NCBI RefSeq assembly: GCF_900218065.1
Contig: NZ_OBMU01000001.1
Span: 755,312 to 819,311 of the forward strand
Origin: Novosphingobium sp. Chol11
GTDB taxonomy: Bacteria > Pseudomonadota > Alphaproteobacteria > Sphingomonadales > Sphingomonadaceae
Direction of reading: 5' to 3'
DNA: 64,000 bases
This document shows positions 1-8,312 of this stretch, in pieces. Each line of letters begins with the position of its first letter. Position 1 is the first letter of the stretch. The notes beneath the pieces were generated by a model, which did no database searches, had not been told where the DNA came from, and was given only the letters and a program-made list of their open reading frames with translations. The position numbers were made by a program, and so were the translations under genes.

Positions 1-2
1 CC

Positions 3-398
3 CCGCCGCCCCCGCCGCCTCCGCCGCCGCCTCCGCCGGTCGCTGAGTGCAGCCCTGGGCCGTACATCGTCTTCTTCGAATGGGACAAGTCGGACATCAC
101 GCCTGATGCCGCCACCATTCTGGACAACGCGGTTTCGGCCTACAGCAACTGCGGCAGCGCCCAGGTCATGCTGGCAGGCTATGCGGACCGTTCGGGTTCG
201 GCCTCGTACAACGTCGGCCTGTCGCAGCGCCGTGCGGACGCCGTCAAGGCCTACATGGCTTCGAAGGGCATCCCCGATGGTGTGATGACGACCCAGGCGT
301 TCGGTGAATCGAACCCCCGCGTCGAAACCGCCGACGGTGTTCGCGAACTGCAGAACCGTCGTGTGGAAATCACCTACGGTCCGGGTTCGGGTCAGTAA
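3..398 (+). CDS. OmpA family outer-membrane protein, C-terminal part (5' end outside window)
   Basis: The frame is open from the window edge, so only the C-terminal 131 residues are present and the start codon lies upstream. The visible part begins with about twelve consecutive prolines, a typical linker between the OmpA barrel and its periplasmic domain. An OmpA-like peptidoglycan-binding domain follows, from VFFEWDKSDIT to RRVEITY, including the NVGLSQRRADAVKAYM segment that contacts peptidoglycan. The family anchors the outer membrane to the cell wall. The barrel is not visible, so the porin part is inferred. A strong terminator follows 37 bp after the stop codon. Confidence 0.9.
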   Translation, partial: PPPPPPPPPPPPVAECSPGPYIVFFEWDKSDITPDAATILDNAVSAYSNCGSAQVMLAGYADRSGSASYNVGLSQRRADAVKAYMASKGIPDGVMTTQAFGESNPRVETADGVRELQNRRVEITYGPGSGQ

Positions 399-434
399 GC
401 AAGATCTCCATCTTTCGGGATGGATCAAGGTTGA

Positions 435-463
435 GGGGCTGGTCGAAAGACCGGCCCCTTTTC
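435..463 (+). terminator. Rho-independent terminator after the OmpA-type gene
   Basis: A 10-bp stem (GGGGCTGGTC paired with GACCGGCCCC, one T-G wobble) closes a GAAA tetraloop and is followed by TTTTCC. It lies 37 bp after the OmpA stop codon in the correct orientation. Confidence 0.85.
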
Positions 464-618
464 CTTTGCGGGGTGTAGGGCGACATGGTGCTGCACAGCA
501 CCGGAGGAAAGGGGAGCGGCGGCGATCCGCTCGACGGGTTGGCATTCTGAACTATATGCGCAACAAACAGCGTCTTGCTGCGTTCGCCAGCCATGCTTCA
601 TCGGGAGTGCATTTGATC

Positions 619-1167
619 ATGAAACGTGCTGCAATCGTCTTCGCGCCGCTCGCCCTTAGTCTTGCCGCATGTGCAAGCACTGACGTCAGCACCGTCAATA
701 GCGGGGCCGCTGGAGCCTCCAGCGCCCGCGCCGTTCTTCTGGCGGCGGATGGTTCGCGCCGCGGCGAGGCCATGGTGACGGAAGCGGTGGACGGCTTGCA
801 TGTGGCGGTACGGGCGATGGGGATCACCCCTGGAGTTCATGCGGTTCATGTGCACATGACGGGTACTTGCACGCCTCCCGACTTTGCCAGCGCGGGCGGC
901 CATTGGAACCCCACGGCCAGGCAGCATGGCAAGGACAATCCTGCGGGCATGCACATGGGAGATATGCCGAACCTCACCGCTGGTGACGATGGCACGGGTC
1001 GGATGGAGTTCGTGATAGCTGGCGCTACGCTACGTAGCGGAGCCAATGCTGTGCTCGACGCGGATGGCGCCGCGATCGTGGTTCATGCGCAGGCGGATGA
1101 TAACAAGACCGATCCTGCGGGGAATGCAGGCGGGCGCGTCGCCTGTGGGATATTGTCCGCTGCATAA
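619..1167 (+). CDS. sodC: Cu/Zn superoxide dismutase, lipoprotein type
   Basis: A 182-residue SodC that dismutates superoxide outside the cytoplasm. The N-terminus MKRAAIVFAPLALSLAAC is a lipoprotein signal with a lipobox ending at Cys18. The metal-site signatures are all present: HAVHVHMTGTC with the copper HxH, SAGGHWNP with the bridging His, a GMHMGDMPNL segment, and ADDNKTDPAGNAGGRVACGI near the C-terminus carrying the second disulfide Cys. An in-frame ATG at 556 would add 21 residues. ATG 619 is preferred because it opens directly on the signal peptide and has GGGAG upstream. The gene stands alone. Confidence 0.93.
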   Translation: MKRAAIVFAPLALSLAACASTDVSTVNSGAAGASSARAVLLAADGSRRGEAMVTEAVDGLHVAVRAMGITPGVHAVHVHMTGTCTPPDFASAGGHWNPTARQHGKDNPAGMHMGDMPNLTAGDDGTGRMEFVIAGATLRSGANAVLDADGAAIVVHAQADDNKTDPAGNAGGRVACGILSAA

Positions 1168-1194
1168 GGCGACATCGTGGTGGACGCACGCACT

Positions 1195-1740
1195 CTATAA
1201 AGCGGCGGACGTGGCGGGATAGGTCGCCGCAATCTCGTAATGCGCGCCGCTCTGGGTCAAATGGCTTTCGAACAGGGCAACTTCATCCACCGTGAAAGGC
1301 GCACTGGAGAGACCGGCATGATGGGTGATGAAGCCTTCCGTATCGCCGCCGCTCCTTCCGAAGCGCGCCAGGGTTATATGCGGCAGGTAGGCGCGTTCTT
1401 CTGCCGGGAAGCCTGCTGCGACGCAGGCGCGGTCAATCTTCCGGTGAAGGTGTTGGAGAGCGTCGTGCGGCTGGACGCCTGCCCATAATATATGGGTGCG
1501 TCCCTTGCGATCGAACTGGCCGAGGCCCGCCAAGGAGAGCGCGAAGGGCGAAAAGCGAAGGGACGACAGCGCTTCCGCAAGGTCATTGGCGTGGTGGCGG
1601 TCGGCATTGCCTATGAAGCGCAACGTCAGGTGAAGTTGATCGTCGTCCTGCCAGCGTGCTCCGGCAATGCCGCCCATCAACGACAGCAACCGCGTCCGAA
1701 TGTCCTCCGGCGGGCGAATGGCGACGAACAGGCGGTGCAT
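1195..1740 (-). CDS. thpR: RNA 2',3'-cyclic phosphodiesterase (ThpR/LigT, 2H family)
   Basis: A 181-residue protein of the 2H phosphoesterase family. The two catalytic tetrapeptides are visible: HLTL at residues 37-40 and HITL at 121-124. MHRLFVAIRPP is the usual family N-terminus. The frame is open for another 35 residues upstream, but that stretch does not resemble the family, so the start at 1740 was chosen. The enzyme hydrolyses 2',3'-cyclic phosphate ends of RNA and can ligate tRNA halves in vitro. Its physiological substrate is generally unsettled. It is convergent with sodC, with 27 bp between stop codons. Confidence 0.9.
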   Translation of the reverse strand: MHRLFVAIRPPEDIRTRLLSLMGGIAGARWQDDDQLHLTLRFIGNADRHHANDLAEALSSLRFSPFALSLAGLGQFDRKGRTHILWAGVQPHDALQHLHRKIDRACVAAGFPAEERAYLPHITLARFGRSGGDTEGFITHHAGLSSAPFTVDEVALFESHLTQSGAHYEIAATYPATSAAL

Positions 1741-1899
1741 GTTGCCGATATAGTGATGTCTGGCCGGGGCGCCAGCGGACAAGCGTGCCGATGTGGCGCT
1801 ATTCCTTCCCCGGAGCGTTGGCTCTTCCCTTGAATTGCCACTCATATGGGGCGATAATAGCGATATCGGCGAAAGTGCGCCGGCGAAGGAGACTATCTC

Positions 1900-2634
1900 A
1901 TGGCCAATTGGTCTGACCCCCGATCGAATATTGCCGGTTTCGGCGGGGCGACAGTGGCGCGCGGCGAGGCTTTCGACGCTGGCCTGCGCAGCTACATGCT
2001 ATCGGTTTACAACTATATGGCGAGCGGCGTGCTGCTGACCGGCATCGTCGCAATGCTGTTCGCGTCCAGCGGCTTTGCCTACCAGATCCTGGCTGGGCCG
2101 GGCATTCTAAAATATGTGATCATGCTCGCACCGCTTGCCTTCGTGATGGTGATGAGCTTCGGCATGAACCGGCTGTCGACGGTCGCCATGCAGGCTCTGT
2201 TCTGGGCCTATGCGGTGACGATGGGGCTTTCGCTCTCATCGGTCCTGCTGGTTTATACCGGTACGTCGGTGGCGCAGACCTTCTTCGCGACGGCTGCAGC
2301 CTTCGCGGGGCTCAGCCTGTGGGGCTACACGACGAAGAAGGATCTATCGGGCTTCGGCACCTTCCTGATCATGGGCGTGGTCGGCCTGCTGGTCGCATCG
2401 CTCATCAACCTGTTCCTGCGCTCTAGCGCGCTGGACATGGTGGTCAGCTTCATCGGTGTACTGCTGTTCGCAGGCCTCACCGCCTACGACACGCAGAAGA
2501 TCAAGAACATCTACGCCCATGTCGCAGGGACCGACATGATGGGCAAGTCGGTGGTGATGGGGGCGCTGAACCTCTATCTCGACTTCATCAACATGTTCCT
2601 GTTCCTGCTGCGCTTCATGGGCAATCGCGACTGA
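1900..2634 (+). CDS. Bax inhibitor-1/YccA family membrane protein
   Basis: A 244-residue integral membrane protein with about seven hydrophobic helices and the BI-1 pattern. Residues near FAGLTAYDTQKIKNIY in the last third are the family signature, including the acidic residue in a late helix linked to ion or pH sensing. The N-terminal ~25 residues are soluble. AAGGAG lies just upstream of the ATG. Bacterial members include YccA, which modulates FtsH proteolysis, and BsYetJ, a pH-dependent calcium leak channel. Which role applies here cannot be told from sequence. A strong terminator follows. Confidence 0.92.
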   Translation: MANWSDPRSNIAGFGGATVARGEAFDAGLRSYMLSVYNYMASGVLLTGIVAMLFASSGFAYQILAGPGILKYVIMLAPLAFVMVMSFGMNRLSTVAMQALFWAYAVTMGLSLSSVLLVYTGTSVAQTFFATAAAFAGLSLWGYTTKKDLSGFGTFLIMGVVGLLVASLINLFLRSSALDMVVSFIGVLLFAGLTAYDTQKIKNIYAHVAGTDMMGKSVVMGALNLYLDFINMFLFLLRFMGNRD

Positions 2635-2656
2635 TCGCACGCTTGCGGACGAATCG

Positions 2657-2692
2657 AAAAGGCCCGGTGGAGCGATCCGCCGGGCCTTTTTC
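2657..2692 (+). terminator. Bidirectional Rho-independent terminator
   Basis: AAAAGGCCCGG (2657-2667) pairs with CCGGGCCTTTT (2680-2690). The stem runs into T residues on the plus strand and is symmetric, so it can serve both the BI-1 gene and the convergent glutathione S-transferase gene. Confidence 0.88.
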
Positions 2693-2712
2693 TATGGGTA
2701 GTTCAAGAGGAG

Positions 2713-3342
2713 TCAGGATGACTTTTGCATCTGCGCAATGAGTGCGCCGTCCAATTCCTTCTGCCGTTTGTAGGCCGGGCGTTCGCGCAGGCGGGCGGCA
2801 TAGGCTTCGAAGGCTGGGCGGCTATCGATGGTGCCGAAGGTCAGGCCCCAATCCACTTGAGAACCGACATAAACATCGGCGGCGGTGAACTGGTCGCCGC
2901 AGATCCATTGGCCGCCCGACACCGCTTTCTCCAGTGTGGTGACGGTCTGGTCATAGCTGCCATAACCCATCGACCGTTCTCGGCCTTCGGGCACAGTGAG
3001 GCCGAGCGCCTTGTTGGAGACCGCTGCCTCGACCGGACCAGCGGCGAAGAACAGCCAGCGGTAATAGTCGGCCCGCTGGTCGACGGACGGGGCGAGACCG
3101 GCGTCCGGGAAAGCGTCGGCCAGATAGGCGCAGATCGCGGCGGCCTCGGTCACGACCTTGCCCTTGTGCACGATGGCGGGAACCTTGCCCATCGGGTTGA
3201 TGGCGAGATAGTCGGCCGCGTTCATCGTGCTGTCATAGTCGAGGATGGTCATGTCGTAGGGTTGGCCAACCTCCTCCAGCATCCAGCGGGCGATTTGTCC
3301 GCGCGACATGGGGTTGGTGTAGAAGGCGATGTCTGTGGGCAT
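2713..3342 (-). CDS. Glutathione S-transferase family protein
   Basis: A 209-residue cytosolic GST. The N-terminal thioredoxin-fold domain (about residues 1-80) starts MPTDIAFYTNPMSRGQIARW, with a Ser in the position usually used to activate glutathione. INPMGKVPAI carries the conserved cis-proline, and TEAAAICAYLAD contains the glutamate/serine pair that holds the gamma-glutamyl group. The rest is the all-helical C-terminal domain. The substrate is not predictable. GSTs are abundant in sphingomonads, and some act in aromatic ether or chlorinated-compound degradation. There is no catabolic context here, so a general detoxification role is the safer inference. Confidence 0.9.
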   Translation of the reverse strand: MPTDIAFYTNPMSRGQIARWMLEEVGQPYDMTILDYDSTMNAADYLAINPMGKVPAIVHKGKVVTEAAAICAYLADAFPDAGLAPSVDQRADYYRWLFFAAGPVEAAVSNKALGLTVPEGRERSMGYGSYDQTVTTLEKAVSGGQWICGDQFTAADVYVGSQVDWGLTFGTIDSRPAFEAYAARLRERPAYKRQKELDGALIAQMQKSS

Positions 3343-3515
3343 GGGGTTCTCCCTTAAGTGCGTGAGCGGGAGAGTGCCGCAAGTCGAGGCTGTGGACTAT
3401 CGGGAATTTTGGTTGGTGGCTGCGATCGTGAGCGCCTCGGCTGTTGCGCTGGCCCACCCCCTGGCGCCCTTCCGCTTGCGGGAGGGGGGACAAGTTGATC
3501 CCGGCCTCTTTGCCC

Positions 3516-3548
3516 CAAAAAAAAGGGCGGCTTCAGGAGCCGCCCTTT
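3516..3548 (-). terminator. Rho-independent terminator of clpA
   Basis: Read on the minus strand, an 11-bp perfect stem (AAAGGGCGGCT with AGCCGCCCTTT, 5-nt loop) is followed by eight T residues. It lies 22 bp past the clpA stop codon. Confidence 0.92.
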
Positions 3549-3570
3549 CATCTCATCCGCTTCAGGCCGC

Positions 3571-5889
3571 TTACTTGGCCGGTTCGGCGGGCTTGGCCTT
3601 GCCACCCTTCTTGCCCTTCTTGGGGGCCGCCGGGATGATCTCGAAGGCGAGCGCCTCGTCCTTCAGCCTGACATGCACTTCACCGCCATGCACCAGCTTG
3701 CCGAACAGCAGTTCCTCGGCGAGCGGCTGCTTGATCTTTTCCTGCATCAGGCGGCCCATCGGGCGAGCACCGTAGAGCTTGTCATAGCCCTTCTTGGTGA
3801 GCCAGCCCTTCGCCTCGTCGTCCAGCGTGATGTGGACGTCGCGGTCGGCCAGTTGCAGTTCAAGTTGCAGCACGAACTTGTCGATGACCCGCGCCACGAT
3901 TTCCGGCGGCAGATAGCCGAATGGCACGATGGCATCCAGACGGTTGCGGAATTCCGGGGTGAAGAGCTTCTTCACCGCATCTTCCTGCACATCGTCGCGG
4001 GTCAGTTCGCCAAAGCCGATGCTTTCCTTCGCCATGTCCGACGCACCGGCATTGGTGGTCATGATGAGGATGGTGTTGCGAAAGTCCACCGTCTTGCCGT
4101 GGTGATCGGTCAGGCGGCCATTATCCATCACCTGCAACAGGATGTTGAACAGGTCCGGGTGGGCCTTCTCGATCTCGTCCAGCAGGAGGACGCTGTGCGG
4201 GTTCTGATCGACCGCATCGGTCAGCAGGCCGCCCTGATCATAGCCGACATAGCCCGGAGGGGCGCCGATCAGGCGGCTGACCGAGTGGCGTTCCATATAT
4301 TCCGACATGTCGAACCGCTGGAGCGGAATGCCGAGCAGATTGGCCAGCTGGCGGGCAACCTCCGTCTTGCCGACGCCGGTGGGGCCGGAGAAGAGATAGC
4401 TGCCGATCGGCTTTTCCGGATCGCGCAAGCCCGCCCGCGACAGCTTGATCGCGGAGGACAGAACTTCGATCGCCCGGTTCTGGCCGAACACGACGCGCTT
4501 CAGATCCGTGTCCAACGTCTCCAGCACCGACTTGTCGTCGGCCGAGACGGTCTTGGGAGGGATGCGCGCCATGGTCGCGATGACCTGCTCGATCTCCTTG
4601 GGCGTGATCGTCTTCTTGCGCTTGCTCGGCACCACCAGCATCTGCATCGCGCCGACTTCGTCGATCACGTCGATCGCCTTGTCCGGCAGTTTGCGATCGT
4701 TGATGTAGCGCGCCGACAGCTCCACCGCCGCCTTGATCGCGTCGGGGGTGTATTTGACGTTGTGATGTTCCTCAAAGGCGTTGCGCAGGCCCGCGAGGAT
4801 CTTGACCGTGTCCTCGACCGAAGGTTCGTTGACGTCGATCTTCTGGAACCGGCGCAGCAGCGCGCGGTCCTTCTCGAAATGGTTGCGGAACTCCTTGTAG
4901 GTGGTGGAGCCGATGCAACGGATCGTGCCGCCCGACAGGGCAGGCTTGAGCAGGTTGGACGCGTCCATCGCCCCGCCGCTGGTCGCGCCAGCGCCGATCA
5001 CCGTATGGATTTCGTCGATGAAGAGCACCGCATGCGGCATCTTCTCAAGCTCGGTGACGACCGCCTTCAACCGCTCCTCGAAATCACCGCGATAGCGGGT
5101 GCCCGCGAGCAGCGCGCCCATGTCGAGGGAATAGATCACCGCTTCCTTCAAGACGTCGGGAACCTCGCCCTCGACGATCTTGCGCGCCAGGCCCTCCGCG
5201 ATCGCGGTCTTGCCGACGCCCGGATCGCCCACATAGAGCGGGTTGTTCTTCGACCGGCGGCACAGGATCTGGATCGTCCGGTCGACTTCGGCGCTGCGGC
5301 CGATCAGCGGGTCAACCTTGCCCCGCGTCGCCTTCTCATTGAGGTTGACCGTGAACTGCTCCAAGGCACTGTCCTTCTTGCCCTTGCTGTCCTGCGCCTT
5401 CTTTTCCTCCTCCTGAGAGCCCTTTGCAGCGCTTTGCTCAGGAGCGGCAGTACCCTTGCCGACGCCGTGGCTGATGTAGCTGACGGCATCCAGTCGGCTC
5501 ATGTCCTGCTGCTGGAGGAAATAGACGGCGTAACTCTCCCTCTCGGAGAAAAGCGCGACGAGCACATTGGCTCCCGTCACTTCATCCTTTCCGGAAGATT
5601 GCACGTGCAGGATGGCGCGCTGGACCACGCGCTGAAAGCCGCTGGTGGGGGAGGGGTCGCTTGATCCCTCCAGCTTCAGGCTGTCGAGTTCGCTGTCGAG
5701 ATATTGGGTGACGGCGTCGCCCAGTTCGCCAAGTTCTACACCGCACGCCTGCATCACCTTCGAAGCGTGCTCGTCATCGATCAGCGCGAGGAGCAGATGC
5801 TCCAGCGTCGCATATTCGTGGCGGCGCTCCGACGCATGGGTCAGCGCGTTGTGCAACGTGGTTTCAAGGGCGGGTGCGAAAGATGGCAT
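3571..5889 (-). CDS. clpA: ATP-dependent Clp protease ATP-binding subunit ClpA
   Basis: A 772-residue class I AAA+ unfoldase that partners ClpP. An N-domain with two Clp repeats covers about residues 1-140. AAA domain 1 has Walker A GDPGVGKTA at 221-229 and Walker B VLFIDE near 288-293. AAA domain 2 has Walker A GPTGVGKTE at 502-510. An SIGFGE loop after domain 2 fits a ClpP-docking loop. The tail ends in a Lys/Pro/Ala-rich extension of about 20 residues. The frame is open 15 codons further upstream, but MPSFAPALETTL is the family N-terminus and AGGAG lies 10 nt before it. No clpS is adjacent, although these are often neighbours. Confidence 0.96.
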   Translation of the reverse strand: MPSFAPALETTLHNALTHASERRHEYATLEHLLLALIDDEHASKVMQACGVELGELGDAVTQYLDSELDSLKLEGSSDPSPTSGFQRVVQRAILHVQSSGKDEVTGANVLVALFSERESYAVYFLQQQDMSRLDAVSYISHGVGKGTAAPEQSAAKGSQEEEKKAQDSKGKKDSALEQFTVNLNEKATRGKVDPLIGRSAEVDRTIQILCRRSKNNPLYVGDPGVGKTAIAEGLARKIVEGEVPDVLKEAVIYSLDMGALLAGTRYRGDFEERLKAVVTELEKMPHAVLFIDEIHTVIGAGATSGGAMDASNLLKPALSGGTIRCIGSTTYKEFRNHFEKDRALLRRFQKIDVNEPSVEDTVKILAGLRNAFEEHHNVKYTPDAIKAAVELSARYINDRKLPDKAIDVIDEVGAMQMLVVPSKRKKTITPKEIEQVIATMARIPPKTVSADDKSVLETLDTDLKRVVFGQNRAIEVLSSAIKLSRAGLRDPEKPIGSYLFSGPTGVGKTEVARQLANLLGIPLQRFDMSEYMERHSVSRLIGAPPGYVGYDQGGLLTDAVDQNPHSVLLLDEIEKAHPDLFNILLQVMDNGRLTDHHGKTVDFRNTILIMTTNAGASDMAKESIGFGELTRDDVQEDAVKKLFTPEFRNRLDAIVPFGYLPPEIVARVIDKFVLQLELQLADRDVHITLDDEAKGWLTKKGYDKLYGARPMGRLMQEKIKQPLAEELLFGKLVHGGEVHVRLKDEALAFEIIPAAPKKGKKGGKAKPAEPAK

Positions 5890-6046
5890 TTCTATTCTAC
5901 TCCTGAGCCCGCAAGAGGGGCTGTCTTGAACCATATGTCGGCATTGCTCGACGGCGGATCAAGGAGGGGTCCCTGATCGCCGGAATTGCCAGACTGCCCG
6001 TGCCCGAAGAGACCCTGTTCAGGGCCGCAAGGGGCGGGGCGCGGGT

Positions 6047-6244
6047 TCATCGCTTGAATAACGCCTCGGCACTTGATTTGTGGTTAACGGCGCTTTCAAT
6101 CTTTGATCTGGTGCGGGCTATTTCACCCTCCAGCGCCGCGATGCGCTCTTCCAGATCGGCAAGGGACAAGGGACCCAAATCCTGTCGAAGCAGTTGGGCC
6201 AGCGGATCATCAATCTTGCGAGGCAGATCGTCGTCCATGTCCAT
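6047..6244 (-). CDS. DUF1192 family protein
   Basis: A 65-residue acidic protein starting MDMDDDLPRKIDDPLAQLL. It has the conserved pattern DPLAQLLRQDLGPLSLADLEERI, followed by a helical stretch ending in NHKSSAEALFKR. This matches DUF1192, a small alphaproteobacterial family without assigned function, probably forming a short coiled coil. A second ATG is two codons downstream. The gene is divergent from the quinone oxidoreductase gene, 95 bp away, and lies 157 bp upstream of clpA on the same strand. Confidence 0.85.
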   Translation of the reverse strand: MDMDDDLPRKIDDPLAQLLRQDLGPLSLADLEERIAALEGEIARTRSKIESAVNHKSSAEALFKR

Positions 6245-6339
6245 ATATGCCAATGTTGACCCTCGCGGCGGCTCTGTCAATAAGGGGCTTGAGCCGCTGG
6301 CGAATTTCAGCTGCGGCTTGATGATGGGGCTGGGGGAAC

Positions 6340-7350
6340 GTGATCATGGCGATTGAGGCGGCGTTGCCCCAGGAAATGATGGCGGTCGCCATTCCCGTTC
6401 CGGGCGGCCCTGAGGCGCTGCTGCTCGAACGCCGGCCTGTGCCTGTCCCGGCCGAGGATGAGGTGCTGATCCAGGTGGCGGCGGCGGGCGTCAACCGGCC
6501 TGATGTCTTGCAGCGGGAAGGAAAATATCCGCCGCCGCCGGGCGCTTCGGACATTCCTGGGCTGGAAGTTGCCGGAACCATCGTCGCGGCTGGCGGCAGC
6601 GCCGGACGGCTGATCGGCCAGCGCGTCTGCGCCCTGCTGCCGGGCGGCGGCTATGCGGAATATGCGGTCGCGCCTGCCGGGCAGTGCCTCCCCGTTCCGG
6701 ACAGCTATGACATTGTCGAGGCGGCGGCCTTGCCAGAGACGCTCTTCACCGTCTGGACGAATTTGTTCGAGCGGGCCTATGTCGTCGGCGGTGACACGGT
6801 GCTGGTGCATGGCGGGACCAGCGGCATCGGCACCATGGCGATTTCGCTTTGCCGCCTGTTCGATATCACCATCATCGTCACCTGCGGCAGCGACGCGAAA
6901 TGCGAGCAGGCAAAGGCGTGGGGCGCGGATCATGCCATCAATTACCAGGAACAGGACTTTGTCGAGGAGGTGAAGCGCATCACCGGTGGGCAGGGCGTGC
7001 AGGCCGTGCTGGACATGGTGGGCGGAGACTATGTGCCGCGCAATCTCCAATGCCTTGCCGAAGATGGCCGCCATGTATCCATCGCGGTGTTGGGCGGTCC
7101 AAAGGCGGAAATCTTCATTCCGGCGGTGATGTCCCGGCGGCTGACGCTGACCGGATCGACGTTGCGCCCTCGCTCCTCCGCCTTCAAGAGCCTGGTCGCC
7201 GATGAAATCGTCCGTGAGGTCTGGAGCTTCGTCCAGGAACGCAGGCTGCGGCCGGCGATGGACCAGCGTTTCCCGCTCGCCGAGGCGGCACGGGCTCATG
7301 CGCGGATGGATGCTGGGGAGCATTTCGGAAAAATCGTGCTGACCGTCTGA
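6340..7350 (+). CDS. NAD(P)H-quinone oxidoreductase, zinc-independent MDR (PIG3-like)
   Basis: A 336-residue member of the medium-chain dehydrogenase/reductase superfamily, QOR/PIG3 branch. Seen in order: the GroES-like domain with AAGVNRPDVLQREGKYPPPPG, the GLEVAGTI segment, then the Rossmann domain with VLVHGGTSGIGTMA as the nucleotide-binding glycine motif. The structural-zinc cysteines of alcohol dehydrogenases are absent, as expected for quinone reductases. The C-terminus HFGKIVLTV is typical. The likely reaction is NADPH-dependent reduction of quinones or other electrophiles. The exact start could be at 6340 or two codons later. Confidence 0.92.
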   Translation: MIMAIEAALPQEMMAVAIPVPGGPEALLLERRPVPVPAEDEVLIQVAAAGVNRPDVLQREGKYPPPPGASDIPGLEVAGTIVAAGGSAGRLIGQRVCALLPGGGYAEYAVAPAGQCLPVPDSYDIVEAAALPETLFTVWTNLFERAYVVGGDTVLVHGGTSGIGTMAISLCRLFDITIIVTCGSDAKCEQAKAWGADHAINYQEQDFVEEVKRITGGQGVQAVLDMVGGDYVPRNLQCLAEDGRHVSIAVLGGPKAEIFIPAVMSRRLTLTGSTLRPRSSAFKSLVADEIVREVWSFVQERRLRPAMDQRFPLAEAARAHARMDAGEHFGKIVLTV

Positions 7351-7451
7351 CGCGGCGCCACAGTAGCAATTCCGTCACATTCGGCGCGGGATTGTAACAT
7401 TGCCCGGCTAAGGATTCGGTCCCGAGGACAACAGCTCCAAAGGCCCGCTTC

Positions 7452-8312
7452 ATGAATGCCATCACGCGCTTGCCCTTTCTGGCGGACATGGATGAAGGCG
7501 CGCGCAGCCTTGATACGCCAGAGCGTGCGGGGAAGCGCAAACGTTACCGCACCATCTGGATCTCCGATATCCATCTCGGCACGCGCGGCTGCAATGCCCG
7601 GATGCTGATCGACTTCCTCGACAGCGTCGATAGCGAGACAATGTATCTGGTCGGCGACATCATCGACGGCTGGAAGTTGAAGCGCCGCTTCCACTGGCCT
7701 GCCGCGCATAATGACGTGGTCTGGCGCATCATGAAGCGGGCCAAGCGCGGCACCCGCGTCGTCTATATTCCCGGCAATCATGACGAAATGTTCCGCCAGT
7801 TCACCGGCCTCAGCTTCGGCGGCGTCGAAATCAGGCGCAAGGCGATCCATGAGACCGCCGATGGCCGCAAGCTCCTCGTGCTGCACGGGGACGAGTTCGA
7901 TACCATCATGCTCGCCCATCGATGGCTCGCTTTCGTGGGGGACGCGGCCTACACGTTGCTGATGCGCCTGAACGTCGTGGTGAACGCCGTCCGCCAGCGC
8001 ATGGGCCTGCCCTATTGGTCGCTCAGCAAGACGGCCAAGCACAAGGTCAAGAATGCGGTCGAGTTCATCTCCCGCTTCGAGGAGGTCGTCGCGCATCAGG
8101 CGGGCACGCGCGGCGTCGATGGCGTTGTGTGCGGTCATATCCACAATGCCGAAATGCGCGAGATCGGCGGCATCCAATATTATAATGACGGCGATTGGGT
8201 GGAAGGCTGCACGGCGCTGGTCGAACATTTCGACGGACGCATGGAGGTGCTGCACTGGGCCGATGAGGTTGCCGCGCGCACCGCCGCCGCCGACGCGAAG
8301 ATGGCCGCCTGA
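7452..8312 (+). CDS. Metallophosphoesterase, LpxH-like (UDP-2,3-diacylglucosamine diphosphatase family)
   Basis: A 286-residue calcineurin-like phosphoesterase. The dinuclear metal motifs appear in order: SDIHLG, GDIIDGW, GNHDE, HGDEFD and GHIHNAE. The ~30-residue N-terminal extension (to KRKRYRTIW) lies before the domain. The family includes LpxH, which cleaves UDP-2,3-diacylglucosamine in lipid A synthesis, but many alphaproteobacteria use the unrelated LpxI for that step. The stop codon overlaps the start of a glycosyltransferase gene (TGATG), so both are translated together. That context makes a glycolipid or envelope substrate as likely as the lipid A intermediate. Confidence 0.85.
   Translation: MNAITRLPFLADMDEGARSLDTPERAGKRKRYRTIWISDIHLGTRGCNARMLIDFLDSVDSETMYLVGDIIDGWKLKRRFHWPAAHNDVVWRIMKRAKRGTRVVYIPGNHDEMFRQFTGLSFGGVEIRRKAIHETADGRKLLVLHGDEFDTIMLAHRWLAFVGDAAYTLLMRLNVVVNAVRQRMGLPYWSLSKTAKHKVKNAVEFISRFEEVVAHQAGTRGVDGVVCGHIHNAEMREIGGIQYYNDGDWVEGCTALVEHFDGRMEVLHWADEVAARTAAADAKMAA

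Noticed and set aside
1..40. CCG/CCC-rich start of the window as a simple repeat
   Set aside because: It is in frame with the OmpA domain and encodes the proline linker.
3673..5664. Long 663-codon open frame on the plus strand opposite clpA
   Set aside because: It is antisense to a clearly conserved gene, has Arg/His/Asp-rich nonsense composition and no family pattern. High GC makes such mirror frames common.
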